From positions 1 to 64,000 of the forward strand of contig JAIEQC010000001.1 in NCBI GenBank assembly GCA_019748055.1: 64,000 bases of DNA, read 5' to 3'. This document shows, one piece after another, positions 31,642-39,257 of this stretch (positions are counted from its first letter, which is position 1; every line of letters starts with the position of its first letter). The notes beneath the pieces are model-generated. The model worked only from the letters and a program-made list of their open reading frames with translations. It did no database searches and was not told the DNA's origin. This stretch comes from Caulobacteraceae bacterium (GTDB lineage Bacteria; Pseudomonadota; Alphaproteobacteria; Caulobacterales; Caulobacteraceae). The position numbers were made by a program, and so were the translations under genes.

Positions 31642-32007
31642 CTAGTCGTTTGACCGGGCGAACCGAATCTTTCCGCGGGTGGCGATCTCAAGAAAGCAGA
31701 GCCCATCCTCCAACGCACTCATTTCGTATCGACTTTCCTCGTCGATGAACTCACGGACGACGATCGCAAGCCCGTGTAGAAGCGGCCAGATCAGATCCTG
31801 AGGTTCGCTCGTTCGACAAGCGATCGAGCCGGCGTTGATCCAGATCATATCCCGCAGCGCGTCGATCTCCTTGTCGATAAGTCGCGCGTCGTTCGACAGC
31901 GACGCATGCGACTTGAGAGGGCGCACCGGGTCGGTAGGTGAGAAAGAGTTTGCATCCTCAAGTTCACGAGATCTCTGGTTGACCGCGCGACCGACGCCTT
32001 TGATCAT
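31642..32007 (-). CDS. Island hypothetical protein, paralogue of the gene at 29483
   Basis: A 121-residue protein with the same block order as its paralogue: VNQRSRELED; SPTDPVRPLKSH; EIDALRDMIWINAGSIACRT; DLIWPLLHGLAIVVREFIDE; SRYEMSALEDGL; GKIRFAR. Upstream, the same frame continues through two TAG codons (32013-32011 and 32064-32062). Beyond them it encodes GRRTKRRIVFKRKRS, resembling the basic patch of the paralogue. The gene may therefore be a shortened survivor of a longer one. A good terminator follows. Function unknown. Confidence 0.65.
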   Translation of the reverse strand: MIKGVGRAVNQRSRELEDANSFSPTDPVRPLKSHASLSNDARLIDKEIDALRDMIWINAGSIACRTSEPQDLIWPLLHGLAIVVREFIDEESRYEMSALEDGLCFLEIATRGKIRFARSND

Positions 32008-32372
32008 AAACTATTCGAAGTAATTCTCCGACGCCTTCCGACGCCGATCGGTTTCAAGAAACTAGGACCGTTTCCGCTTGAAGACGATTCGTCGCTTGGT
32101 CCGTCGACCCTTGCTGTCATTTTATTCGCGATCTTGCGCATTCGCTGATTTCGGTATGTTCCAACTCCAAAGCAGCACGTCTCTGCCGCGAGTTTTTACA
32201 AAATTCGAAAGCTCGAATGCGCGACCACCACTTCAGTCGCGACAATGATCCGAACTAGGCACACCTCCGCCGACGGCGCATCCAAGCGGATCGTCGGCGA
32301 CAGCGTCCGTCTCACCCCCGGGCATTCATTCCTCAGGCGATCATCGACCGACGTGCGCAGCAAATTACGATC
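32008..32372. other. Non-coding stretch, possibly the decayed 5' part of the 31642 gene
   Basis: About 365 bases. The first 110 retain a minus-strand frame with stop codons that resembles the N-terminal basic patch of the 29483 paralogue. The remainder, to the stop of the HUH-like gene, shows nothing I can name. Confidence 0.4.
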
Positions 32373-32831
32373 TCACCATTTCGGTCGCGGTCGCGGTACG
32401 TAGATGAAGATGTCTTCTGGTTCGTAAGCCAACCCGACGTCCTTGGTGATGTAGCGAGCGTAGGCCGCGACGTTTTCGATCGGCTCGCAGTAGAAATCAC
32501 CGCAGCTCCTCATCTTACGCCAAAGACGATTGCCGTCAGTCATGAGCCGGCCCTCATGCGCGAACGGGGCGGCCACCGCCAGATGCATGTGACGGTTCGA
32601 GCTTGGGTGCTCGTGAAAGCCGATCGCGGTCATTCGCTCATCAGACGGCTTCTCAGACCACGCAGCACCGAGCACCTTCCTCTCAAGTGCGCAGCAGAAC
32701 CTTTTCGCGTCGCGGTTCAGCGGGGCCGCGGTGCAATTCAGCCCCGACCCGAGCGTCACCGCCATCGTCGGGTTCAGTTCCTCGACCAAGCGAATCCACG
32801 CTTCCCTGATTTCACTCCTGCTGCTGCTCAT
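32373..32831 (-). CDS. HUH-endonuclease (Rep)-like protein
   Basis: A 152-residue protein with the motif series of HUH single-strand nucleases in order. A hydrophobic strand (TMAVTLGSGLN) comes first. Then IGFHEHPSSNRHMHLAVAAP has an H-hydrophobic-H pair (HMH), and ENVAAYARYITKDVG has the Tyr/Lys signature (YxxYxxK) of replication initiators. It lacks a helicase or other added domain, so it would be a minimal Rep, relaxase-like or transposase-like enzyme that nicks DNA through a Tyr. The assignment is by motif only. It is divergent from the 32907 gene, with a palindromic operator between. Confidence 0.65.
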   Translation of the reverse strand: MSSSRSEIREAWIRLVEELNPTMAVTLGSGLNCTAAPLNRDAKRFCCALERKVLGAAWSEKPSDERMTAIGFHEHPSSNRHMHLAVAAPFAHEGRLMTDGNRLWRKMRSCGDFYCEPIENVAAYARYITKDVGLAYEPEDIFIYVPRPRPKW

Positions 32832-32847
32832 TCATTCCATCCTTGCC

Positions 32848-32890
32848 TTGGCGACACTTGGTGTATAGGATATAAGTCCGTTAAACGGAC
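32848..32890 (+). promoter_or_regulatory. Promoter with overlapping palindromic operator
   Basis: TTGGCG (32848-32853), a 17-bp spacer and TATAAG (32871-32876) form a good sigma-70 promoter towards the 32907 gene. The perfect palindrome GTCCGTTAAACGGAC (32876-32890) covers the -10 end and the start point, the classic place for a repressor. Confidence 0.75.
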
Positions 32891-32906
32891 ATACAAGAGT
32901 GCGGCT

Positions 32907-33725
32907 GTGGTTTTGAAAAAGAAAAAGAGCGGCGCGAAAGGGCGTTGGGCCAAGGAGCGCGCAGAAGCGGCGCAATCCAGGAAGCGATCGACGCGGTTGG
33001 CGCTTCCCCCGGTAGACCCCGAACTGTTCGAGGATCTCGACAGTCCGAAAAGCCGCCATTCAAGACGACGTCTGCTCATGGAGTTGGCGACCACCGACAG
33101 GGTGGACGCCGCGGTGGCTCGCTCCCACAGATACCTCCGTGAAGCCTTGGCCGCAGTCTATGCCACATGGTTCGAGTTGGCGCGTTGGTCGAAGACCGAG
33201 CGAGAGACGTTTCTCGAAGAACTGCGGGACGCCACCGAGCAAAAAACCGTACGAGGAGGCGGCCTTCACATACTGTTGAGAGCTCTGATCACCTACGAGC
33301 AGGTCGCCGACACCCCAGAGGCGCAAGCTGCCGAGCGTCGATCTGCGGTCCGTCGGGTCGGCCGCGACGCCGCCGCGCTGAAGTTTGCGGCCCGGCATAA
33401 GGTCAGACCTGCTGACTTCGCGAAGTTCGTCGCGACCTACCCGGGCGGCCTCGACCGCATGTCGCGCGATGAAGCTGAAGCCGAGCGCGCTTCTGTGATG
33501 GTCGAGCCGACGCCGACCAAACTGGTCCTCGTGTGGCCCTCCAAAGAGCACGAGATGGCGGTTCTCGATGCTCTAGAAGAGAGCGAAGGCGTCGCCTTGC
33601 TGGTTCGAGTCAGCAAGGCCACAGGCCGATACGAAGTCGTCATGGCCCACGACGTCAACCGCTCGCCCGAGAATTGGAACGAGAGACTGAAGACCCTCGA
33701 TCCGCTCCCGCCTTTCTCGGTGTAG
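32907..33725 (+). CDS. Island hypothetical protein with basic N-terminus
   Basis: About 272 residues from GTG 32907 (TTG at 32913 is an alternative); the longer frame to 32556 is antisense to the HUH-like gene and crosses the promoter. It begins with a Lys cluster (LKKKKSGAKGRWAKERAEA), is Arg/Glu/Ala-rich and helical in the middle, and ends in a beta-containing part (TKLVLVWPSKEHEMAVLDAL; GRYEVVMAHDV). No family recognised. The charged head suggests binding to nucleic acid, possibly with the divergent HUH-like protein. Confidence 0.65.
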   Translation: MVLKKKKSGAKGRWAKERAEAAQSRKRSTRLALPPVDPELFEDLDSPKSRHSRRRLLMELATTDRVDAAVARSHRYLREALAAVYATWFELARWSKTERETFLEELRDATEQKTVRGGGLHILLRALITYEQVADTPEAQAAERRSAVRRVGRDAAALKFAARHKVRPADFAKFVATYPGGLDRMSRDEAEAERASVMVEPTPTKLVLVWPSKEHEMAVLDALEESEGVALLVRVSKATGRYEVVMAHDVNRSPENWNERLKTLDPLPPFSV

Positions 33726-33820
33726 ATGCGGTCTGACACACTGAAGACGCGGCATCCCCATGTGCAAGCCACCCGGTGATGCTGTGACGAGCGAGCGGTA
33801 GGTGATCTAAGCTGCGGTGG

Positions 33821-34837
33821 TCAGTCTCGGTCGACGAAACCGACTGAAAACATCACCTCGCCGTCGTCGGCGAGTTGATCTACGGACCGAGGCGCGAGTT
33901 GTGCGATTTGGGCGGCGCGAAGCGCCTCTTCGCCAAATCCCGCGCCTGCCGGCACCTCTTCGACGACGCGGCAAGAGGTCAGGCGACCGCTGCGCAGCGC
34001 GCTGCAGACAAGGTCTGCCGAACCATTCGTCACACCTTGCGCGCGCGCCGCGCTCGGAAAGCGGCGGGCAGCTGGTCGCCTCGACCATTGCGGGTTCGCG
34101 AGCAGGTCGGTGCGGTTGGACGGCCGTTCTGAGCTCGGAGGCGGCGGGGGGCCTGGAGCAATCACAGGAGGGCCTACGTACTCGACGCGATCCTCCTTCA
34201 AGGGCGCCGAAGGCGGAGGGGGCGGCGGTGCGAGGTCAGGTCGTGTCGTGGCTTGGACGTCGGACGGCGTCGACCGCACAGAGAGCGGCAGCGCAGATTC
34301 GGAATGCGGTGCGAGAGCGGCCAAGGCGGGCGACGTCGCCTCGGGTTCGCTCGCGCGCGGAGACACAGGCTGGGGTTGCAAGCTGGCTGAAACACGCGAC
34401 TGCAACAGCATGCCGAGCACGTTCCATTCCCGAACGCGGTCATACTGCAGACGGTAGACGAATTCACCGTCGGCGGTGGGCTGGCGAGAGTACCAGATGT
34501 CGAAGGCGCCGCCGGTTTCCGGGATCTGAACTTGAGCTTGGCAGTTGATCACGTCGGTCTGTTCGTCGCGACCTTGAAACGTGATCAAGTCGATGCGCGC
34601 GATTTGATCGAAAATGTCTCGGTAGATCGGTTGCTGCGCGCGGTTGCCGAGCAAGATGTTCGTTACCGTCGACAACGTCTCTGGTGCGCTGCAGACGCTC
34701 TGCGGCGTCTCCCGGTTGCAGCTCGCCAAAGCGATCGCCGCGCTCGTCGCGAGCAAAAGCTTCAGTGGTCGACGCTCGCTTCTCGCCGCCCTGCGCGCAG
34801 CTCTGATCCGAATGGCCGTTCCAGATTCGTACATCAT
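33821..34837 (-). CDS. Lipoprotein with a C-terminal TonB-like domain
   Basis: A 338-residue protein. A basic head and hydrophobic segment end in the lipobox ALASC (Cys near 40). A soluble domain of about 110 residues follows, then a long Pro/Ser-rich linker with PPPPPPS and PPPPPSS. The last 85 residues end like a TonB C-terminal domain (SADLVCSALRSGRLTSCRVV; EEALRAAQIAQLAP; VMFSVGF). TonB normally has an N-terminal membrane helix, not a lipid anchor, so this is an odd build. AGGAGG precedes the ATGATG start. It is divergent from an XRE regulator across a perfect palindrome. Confidence 0.75.
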   Translation of the reverse strand: MMYESGTAIRIRAARRAARSERRPLKLLLATSAAIALASCNRETPQSVCSAPETLSTVTNILLGNRAQQPIYRDIFDQIARIDLITFQGRDEQTDVINCQAQVQIPETGGAFDIWYSRQPTADGEFVYRLQYDRVREWNVLGMLLQSRVSASLQPQPVSPRASEPEATSPALAALAPHSESALPLSVRSTPSDVQATTRPDLAPPPPPPSAPLKEDRVEYVGPPVIAPGPPPPPSSERPSNRTDLLANPQWSRRPAARRFPSAARAQGVTNGSADLVCSALRSGRLTSCRVVEEVPAGAGFGEEALRAAQIAQLAPRSVDQLADDGEVMFSVGFVDRD

Positions 34838-34850
34838 GATCCCTCCTGTT

Positions 34851-34869
34851 TGATGCTAGTTTAGCATCA
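34851..34869. promoter_or_regulatory. Palindromic operator between the TonB-like and XRE genes
   Basis: TGATGCTAGTTTAGCATCA, a perfect 8-3-8 inverted repeat 14 nt from the start of the lipoprotein gene and 25 nt from the XRE gene. It is a likely binding site of the XRE protein. Confidence 0.7.
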
Positions 34870-34893
34870 TCCGGCTCGGCCTCTAGCCCGCCG

Positions 34894-35163
34894 ATGATGA
34901 CTTCTGTGCGTCGCGGGTTGACCGGCTTGCACACCGCTGAGAACAAGCGGCTGATGGCGCGTCTCGTCGATGCCCGGCACGCTGCGTCGCTGTCGCAGTA
35001 TCAGCTGGCCGACCGGTTGGGGGTCGATCAGAGCTACGTCTCCAAATACGAGAGCTGCCGACGGCGCCTGGACGTTATTGAGTTTCTCAAAGTCGTCGCC
35101 GCGCTGGGAGCCGACCCCGCCGAGTTGCTGGCCGACCTTGACGTGCCCAAGCTTCAGCCCTGA
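34894..35163 (+). CDS. XRE-family helix-turn-helix regulator
   Basis: An 89-residue protein with a Cro/CI-type HTH at residues 27-75 (ARHAASLSQYQLADRLGVDQ, then SYVSKYESCRRRLDVIEFL) and a short hydrophobic tail (VVAALGADPAELLADL). Such proteins repress divergent genes in islands and plasmids. Its likely operator is the palindrome at 34851-34869. The 3' end overlaps the stop of the convergent peptidase gene by 10 nt. No strong ribosome site is seen, so the message may be leaderless. Confidence 0.87.
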   Translation: MMTSVRRGLTGLHTAENKRLMARLVDARHAASLSQYQLADRLGVDQSYVSKYESCRRRLDVIEFLKVVAALGADPAELLADLDVPKLQP

Positions 35164-35735
35164 TCGTCACGCGATCGCTGAAGCGCCTTGAGGTGGGCAG
35201 GGCCGCCGCCGTCGGTGCGCGCGATGAGCAGCGTGTGGTCTGCGCGAATGCGGTAAGCGCCGCCGCCGAGCGTGAATCTGCCGAGATCGAGCGACTGCAG
35301 ACCAAGAGAGTCGCGTACGATCAGCTTTCGACCTTCTCGTCGCGCCGCGACCGTCCAATGGTCAAGCCACGGCATGACGACGCTCACGATTACCGCGTGC
35401 CGACCATCTGCGGTCGCGCTGTCGAACCAGTCGAGATACTCGCCGGCATCACGAGCGAATGCGGCCCGCCGGGCCACTGTCATCTTGAGCCTCAGCCCGT
35501 ACCTCCGATCGAGCCACCTGAAAGCCTTGCGCGCCGTCGTGATCAACTCATCCGGACCCAAGCCGTCCGCGACCGCATCCCGAAGTACCTCTCGGTCCAA
35601 CCCCATCACCAGACGGTCGAAAAGGTGCTTGTGGAAGGCGCAGCGGGGACCTTTCAAACCGACCACCTCGATCGCGTTGACGATTGAGTAGAGACCGCAG
35701 AGCGCGTCGAGCGAACCTTGCTGAAGAGGTTTCAT
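35154..35735 (-). CDS. Papain-like (C39-like) cysteine peptidase fold protein
   Basis: A 193-residue protein starting KPLQQGSLDALCGLYSIVNA, where Gln, Cys and the following helix match the papain/C39 active-site start. HWTVAARREGRKLIVRDSLG supplies the conserved His and Asp. Proteins of this small type occur in islands with unknown substrates. There is no signal peptide, so it acts in the cytoplasm. It is followed on the same strand by no gene and preceded, 28 nt upstream, by the DUF3768 gene in the same direction, which suggests a two-gene unit. The assignment is by motif. Confidence 0.65.
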   Translation of the reverse strand: MKPLQQGSLDALCGLYSIVNAIEVVGLKGPRCAFHKHLFDRLVMGLDREVLRDAVADGLGPDELITTARKAFRWLDRRYGLRLKMTVARRAAFARDAGEYLDWFDSATADGRHAVIVSVVMPWLDHWTVAARREGRKLIVRDSLGLQSLDLGRFTLGGGAYRIRADHTLLIARTDGGGPAHLKALQRSRDDQG

Positions 35736-35763
35736 GACGCCCCCCTCTCTGGAAGGCGGGCCA

Positions 35764-36096
35764 TCAGTACTCCTCCGCCAGCATGATCGTGAGCACGCGC
35801 ACGCAGCCGTTCGCGCAAGCCGGATCCACAGCCGCCGACGTCAGCGACTGGTCGTAATAGTCGATCTTCCAAAACAGACGGTCGGCGCCGATCGAGAACG
35901 CGCCGAAGTCATGTTCGCCGTAGGGGTCATTGTCAGGTTCGAACGCGTCGAAGGTTCTGACCGCCTCGAGCGCGGCGACTAGCGTGAGGAAGCCTTTGGC
36001 CGAGACCCCAGGGGTGACCAGAATGCGACCACCGTGGTGATCTCTTCTCAGGCGGTCGTTCAGCGCGCGAATGCGCGCACGTCTGTCTTCAGACAT
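35764..36096 (-). CDS. DUF3768 protein
   Basis: A 110-residue protein of the DUF3768 family, recognised by RIRALNDRLRRDHHGGRILV near the start, FDAFEPDNDPYGEHDFGAF in the middle, KIDYYD and the nearly invariant ending RVLTIMLAEEY. The family is common on alphaproteobacterial plasmids and islands; its function is unknown. It is compact and acidic. It is co-directional with the peptidase gene downstream. Confidence 0.9.
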   Translation of the reverse strand: MSEDRRARIRALNDRLRRDHHGGRILVTPGVSAKGFLTLVAALEAVRTFDAFEPDNDPYGEHDFGAFSIGADRLFWKIDYYDQSLTSAAVDPACANGCVRVLTIMLAEEY

Positions 36097-36165
36097 GTTG
36101 TTCCCTATAAATTGTCGAGTTGGTGCAGCGGCGCGCCGGCGAGATCGCTCGGCGTCCGAAAAAGC

Positions 36166-36381
36166 TCAGTCGACGCGTCGCTGCAGGGTCATGGTGAGCA
36201 ACAGGTCGGTCAGCGTTGGGGGTGGGGTCGCCGCACGGTCGAAGCGCACCTTGATGGTGACTGATCGACCGCTTTCGAGGTCGATGCCCTTGATCTTGAG
36301 GTCATCTGATCGTCTGGCGAGTTCGATGCGCTGCAGCGCGATCGAAACCGGTTTGAAGGGGAGGGGGCTGCTGCTGATCAT
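36166..36381 (-). CDS. Small island hypothetical protein
   Basis: A 71-residue protein, mixed beta/alpha in character (SIALQRIELARRSDDLKIKG; GRSVTIKVRFDRA). The start overlaps the stop of the tyrosine recombinase by 4 nt (ATGA), so it is probably coupled to it. No family recognised. A recombination-directionality or accessory role is conceivable only from position. Confidence 0.55.
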   Translation of the reverse strand: MISSSPLPFKPVSIALQRIELARRSDDLKIKGIDLESGRSVTIKVRFDRAATPPPTLTDLLLTMTLQRRVD

Positions 36382-36956
36382 AGCGAAGCGACCAGTCTGC
36401 GTTGCGCGTCGCTGTCGCCTTCGATGTACCCCTGCGTCACCTCGATCGACCGATGACCTGCGAGCAGCTGCACGTCACGCAGAGATGCGCCCGACTGATG
36501 CGCACGTCTCGCCGCATGCGTGATGAAGGTGCGCCGACCGCTGTGCGACGAGCATCCCTCAGCCCCGATCTCGCTGAACAAGACGACGAACCAGTTGACC
36601 ACGCTGTTGGCGCGAAGGTGCGCACCGGTTCGCATCGACGGCAGCAGAGGTCCGACACGCGGTACGGTGCGCGAATAGTCGCGAAGCGCAGTGCGAAGCT
36701 CAGCGTGCATGGGCACGCGGCGACCTCCGCCCTTCTTGGCGATGCGATCCGCTACGTGAATGACGCGTCCGATGCGTCCCTCAGCGTCCGTCACCATGCT
36801 CCAGTCTAGTCCGGCGATCTCGCAGGCTCGAAGGCCGGCCCTAACCGAAAGCAGCAAGGTGACGCGGTCTCTGAGCGCGGTTTTGCGTTTGGCGATGCGG
36901 CGCAGTGCGCGGCGTAAGGTGGCTTCGGACAGCAGTTTGGCTTGGCGACCAGGCAT
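36378..36956 (-). CDS. Tyrosine recombinase, catalytic domain only
   Basis: A 192-residue phage-integrase-type recombinase lacking the N-terminal core-binding domain. Catalytic residues are visible: Arg in VRAGLRACEIAGL (residue 43), Lys in RIAKKGGGRRVP, HSGRRTF (H-x-x-R), GHRS and the nucleophile in VTQGYIEGD. Minimal recombinases of this size act in inversion, dimer resolution or as orphan relatives of integrases. It is transcribed away from the island integrase at 37901 and coupled to a small gene downstream. Confidence 0.88.
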   Translation of the reverse strand: MPGRQAKLLSEATLRRALRRIAKRKTALRDRVTLLLSVRAGLRACEIAGLDWSMVTDAEGRIGRVIHVADRIAKKGGGRRVPMHAELRTALRDYSRTVPRVGPLLPSMRTGAHLRANSVVNWFVVLFSEIGAEGCSSHSGRRTFITHAARRAHQSGASLRDVQLLAGHRSIEVTQGYIEGDSDAQRRLVASL

Positions 36957-37175
36957 GCGGATCTCCTTCGGTTGGAAAAGGCGTCGCAGCCCGCTTGTGT
37001 ACGTTGGCGGCCGCCGGAGGCGCGCGCTTTGACGTATGGTCTGCGACGCTTCAGCATAACACGCACGACGTCAGAAGTCAACATAAAAATCGCGTAGTTT
37101 GAATGACTTAGGAGATTCGCGCGACCGCATATTTTTCGACTTGTGTAATCTGCCGGCTCGTATAAACTTCCCAAC

Positions 37176-37712
37176 ATGGGTAATCTAACGCTGCGGAGGT
37201 CCGAGTTTTTGGAGCTGGTCGATTTGTCGGCCAGGCGGTTCGACGCGCTTCTCACCCGCAGGCAGGTGCCTTGGTCCGTGCGCGACGCTGGTCGAAAATG
37301 GGCGGAGTTTTCGACTGAAGACGCTTACCGCTTGGCGCTCATGCACGCGCTGGTGCGCGCTGGTCGAACCTATGACCAAGCAGCCGTGACGGTGCGCGCC
37401 GACTTCGACCAGTTGCGGCGGCGGCCTGCCGACGAGGTCGGAGACGTGATGTTCGGTACGTTCGTCACCGAGACGGGGCCGGAGGGGGACGAACCCGGCG
37501 CGCGCCTTCACCTGCCGATCGTCGCGTCAGAAGGTCGGTTGTTCGACGAGATCGAGCGCATTCGGCAGGTGACGTCACCGGAAGACGGCGTGGTCTCGCT
37601 CTGCGTCGCCAACGCAACGCAGGTCATGCGTCGCACTTTGGCCAAGGCCGACCTCGTCGGCGCGCGCGACGCACGTCTGATCAGACTCGCCAAGTCGCTG
37701 AGGGCGTTCTGA
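37176..37712 (+). CDS. MerR-like winged-HTH island protein
   Basis: A 178-residue protein whose first 65 residues look like a MerR-type winged helix (LTLRRSEFLELVDLSARRFD; VRDAGRKWAEFSTEDAYRLA). The rest is unassigned. It begins a three-gene plus-strand set (2-nt gap to the next gene) leading into the integrase, the place where excisionases and integrase regulators stand. A control role over integration is inference. The upstream 140 bases are AT-rich. Confidence 0.65.
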   Translation: MGNLTLRRSEFLELVDLSARRFDALLTRRQVPWSVRDAGRKWAEFSTEDAYRLALMHALVRAGRTYDQAAVTVRADFDQLRRRPADEVGDVMFGTFVTETGPEGDEPGARLHLPIVASEGRLFDEIERIRQVTSPEDGVVSLCVANATQVMRRTLAKADLVGARDARLIRLAKSLRAF

Positions 37713-37713
37713 G

Positions 37714-37917
37714 ATGGCGCGCACGAAGGCGACGTTCACGCAGGGGGACATCAGTCGTGCGCTGAAGGCGGCGCGTTCGGCGGGCTTTGAAGTCGGCGCG
37801 ATCGAGCTGCGGCCCGACGGCGTCATGCAGATCAAGCGCGCGACGTCAGACGCGTCTTCGTCGGCGCCAAGCGCTTTCGAGATCTGGAAGGCCAAACGCG
37901 ATGCGCGTGAAGCTTAA
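37714..37917 (+). CDS. Small protein preceding the integrase
   Basis: A 67-residue protein (DISRALKAARSAGFEVGAIE; later SAFEIWKAKRDAREA) of a type often found directly before tyrosine integrases in alphaproteobacterial islands and prophages. It overlaps the integrase start by 17 nt and follows the previous gene after one base, so all three are one transcript. It may be an integrase accessory or excisionase-like factor; the function is not established. Confidence 0.7.
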   Translation: MARTKATFTQGDISRALKAARSAGFEVGAIELRPDGVMQIKRATSDASSSAPSAFEIWKAKRDAREA

Positions 37918-39007
37918 GGGGATCAACTCAGCGACGGCCCGTCTCGCGTCTGGTGAGACCGTCACCTACTACTACGCATGGCGTGGAGGGCCTCGGCTGA
38001 TCGGCCGACCTGGGTCGCCCGAGTTCGTGCAAAGCTATCACGATGCCTTGGCTCAGCGACGCGAGAGTCGCCGCAAGGTCGATACGGTCGCAGGTCTGAT
38101 CGACGCCTACAAGGACTCGGCCGAGTTCAAGACGCTCGCCGATGCGACGCGGCGAGGTTATCGGCAGCACCTCGCGATGATCGAGCGCGAGTTCGGCGAT
38201 TTTCCAGTCTCCGCCTTGGCCGACCGCCGATCGCGCGGTGAGTTCCTCGCCTGGCGAGATCGGTTGGCGGTCACGTCGCGACGTGGGGCCGACTATCGGT
38301 TCGCGGTCTTCGCGCGCGTGTTGTCGTGGGCATTCAATCGTGGTCTCTCACCTCTGAACCCGTTGGAGCGGCCCGGCCGGCTCTACCGTGCCGCGCGCAA
38401 AGAGCGCGTCTGGACGGACGAGGACGAGGCGGCCTTCTTGGCGAAGGCTCCTGAGCATCTGCACCTCGCGCTGATGCTCGCGCTCTGGACGGGCCAGCGA
38501 CAAGGCGACCTGCTTCGGTTGACGTGGACGGCCTATGACGGCGAGACGCTCAAGTTCACGCAGAGCAAGACCGGCGCGCGCCTGCTGATACCGGTCGGCG
38601 AACCGCTGAAGAAAATGCTCGATGCGCGACGGCGAGACGCGACCAGCGCGGTGACCGTTCTGACGACCGCGAGCGGTCGGAGCTGGACGAGCGACGGCTT
38701 TCGGGCGTCTTGGGGGAAGGGCTGCGAGAAGGCGGGGATCGTCGATCTGACGTTTCACGATCTGAGAGGCACGGCGGTGACGCGGTTGGCGATCGCAGGG
38801 TGCACCGTCGCCGAAATCGCGACCATCACGGGTCACAGCTTGCGCGACGTCGGGGCGATCTTGGACGCGCACTATTTGAAGCGCGATCAGAGTCTCGCGG
38901 TGTCAGCGATCGCCAAGCTCGAAACGCGAACAAAGCTTCAAAATGAAATGCAAAATGCGCGCGCCGATCGCCTAATGTTCCGGCCGATCAAGGCGACCGA
39001 AAGCTAA
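37901..39007 (+). CDS. int: Island tyrosine integrase
   Basis: A 368-residue site-specific recombinase. An N-terminal arm and SAM-like core-binding domain (LIDAYKDSAEFKTLADATRR) precede a catalytic domain with Arg in LWTGQRQGDLLRL, Lys in QSKTGARLLIP, HDLRG, TGHS and Tyr in DAHYLKRD. The ATG at 37901 is preferred; the longer frame runs through the small upstream gene. The stop is 21 bases from the 3' end of tRNA-Lys, so the enzyme very probably integrated the island into that tRNA. Start overlaps the preceding gene. Confidence 0.93.
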   Translation: MRVKLKGINSATARLASGETVTYYYAWRGGPRLIGRPGSPEFVQSYHDALAQRRESRRKVDTVAGLIDAYKDSAEFKTLADATRRGYRQHLAMIEREFGDFPVSALADRRSRGEFLAWRDRLAVTSRRGADYRFAVFARVLSWAFNRGLSPLNPLERPGRLYRAARKERVWTDEDEAAFLAKAPEHLHLALMLALWTGQRQGDLLRLTWTAYDGETLKFTQSKTGARLLIPVGEPLKKMLDARRRDATSAVTVLTTASGRSWTSDGFRASWGKGCEKAGIVDLTFHDLRGTAVTRLAIAGCTVAEIATITGHSLRDVGAILDAHYLKRDQSLAVSAIAKLETRTKLQNEMQNARADRLMFRPIKATES

Positions 39008-39027
39008 ATTTTTCAGCGATCTGGCGA

Positions 39028-39103
<76 letters not shown>

Positions 39104-39257
39104 GGACCGTCGCGCGGTCGTCGACGGGACGGGCCCGTCGAAGGGGGCGGTACATAGCCTCTGCACCCCTTGCGCGCAAGCGGGCATTTCATCGCGCCGC
39201 CCTCTCGGTCTAAGGTTTGCGGACGAATCCGCCATCAGGGCGGACGGGGGAGAGACC

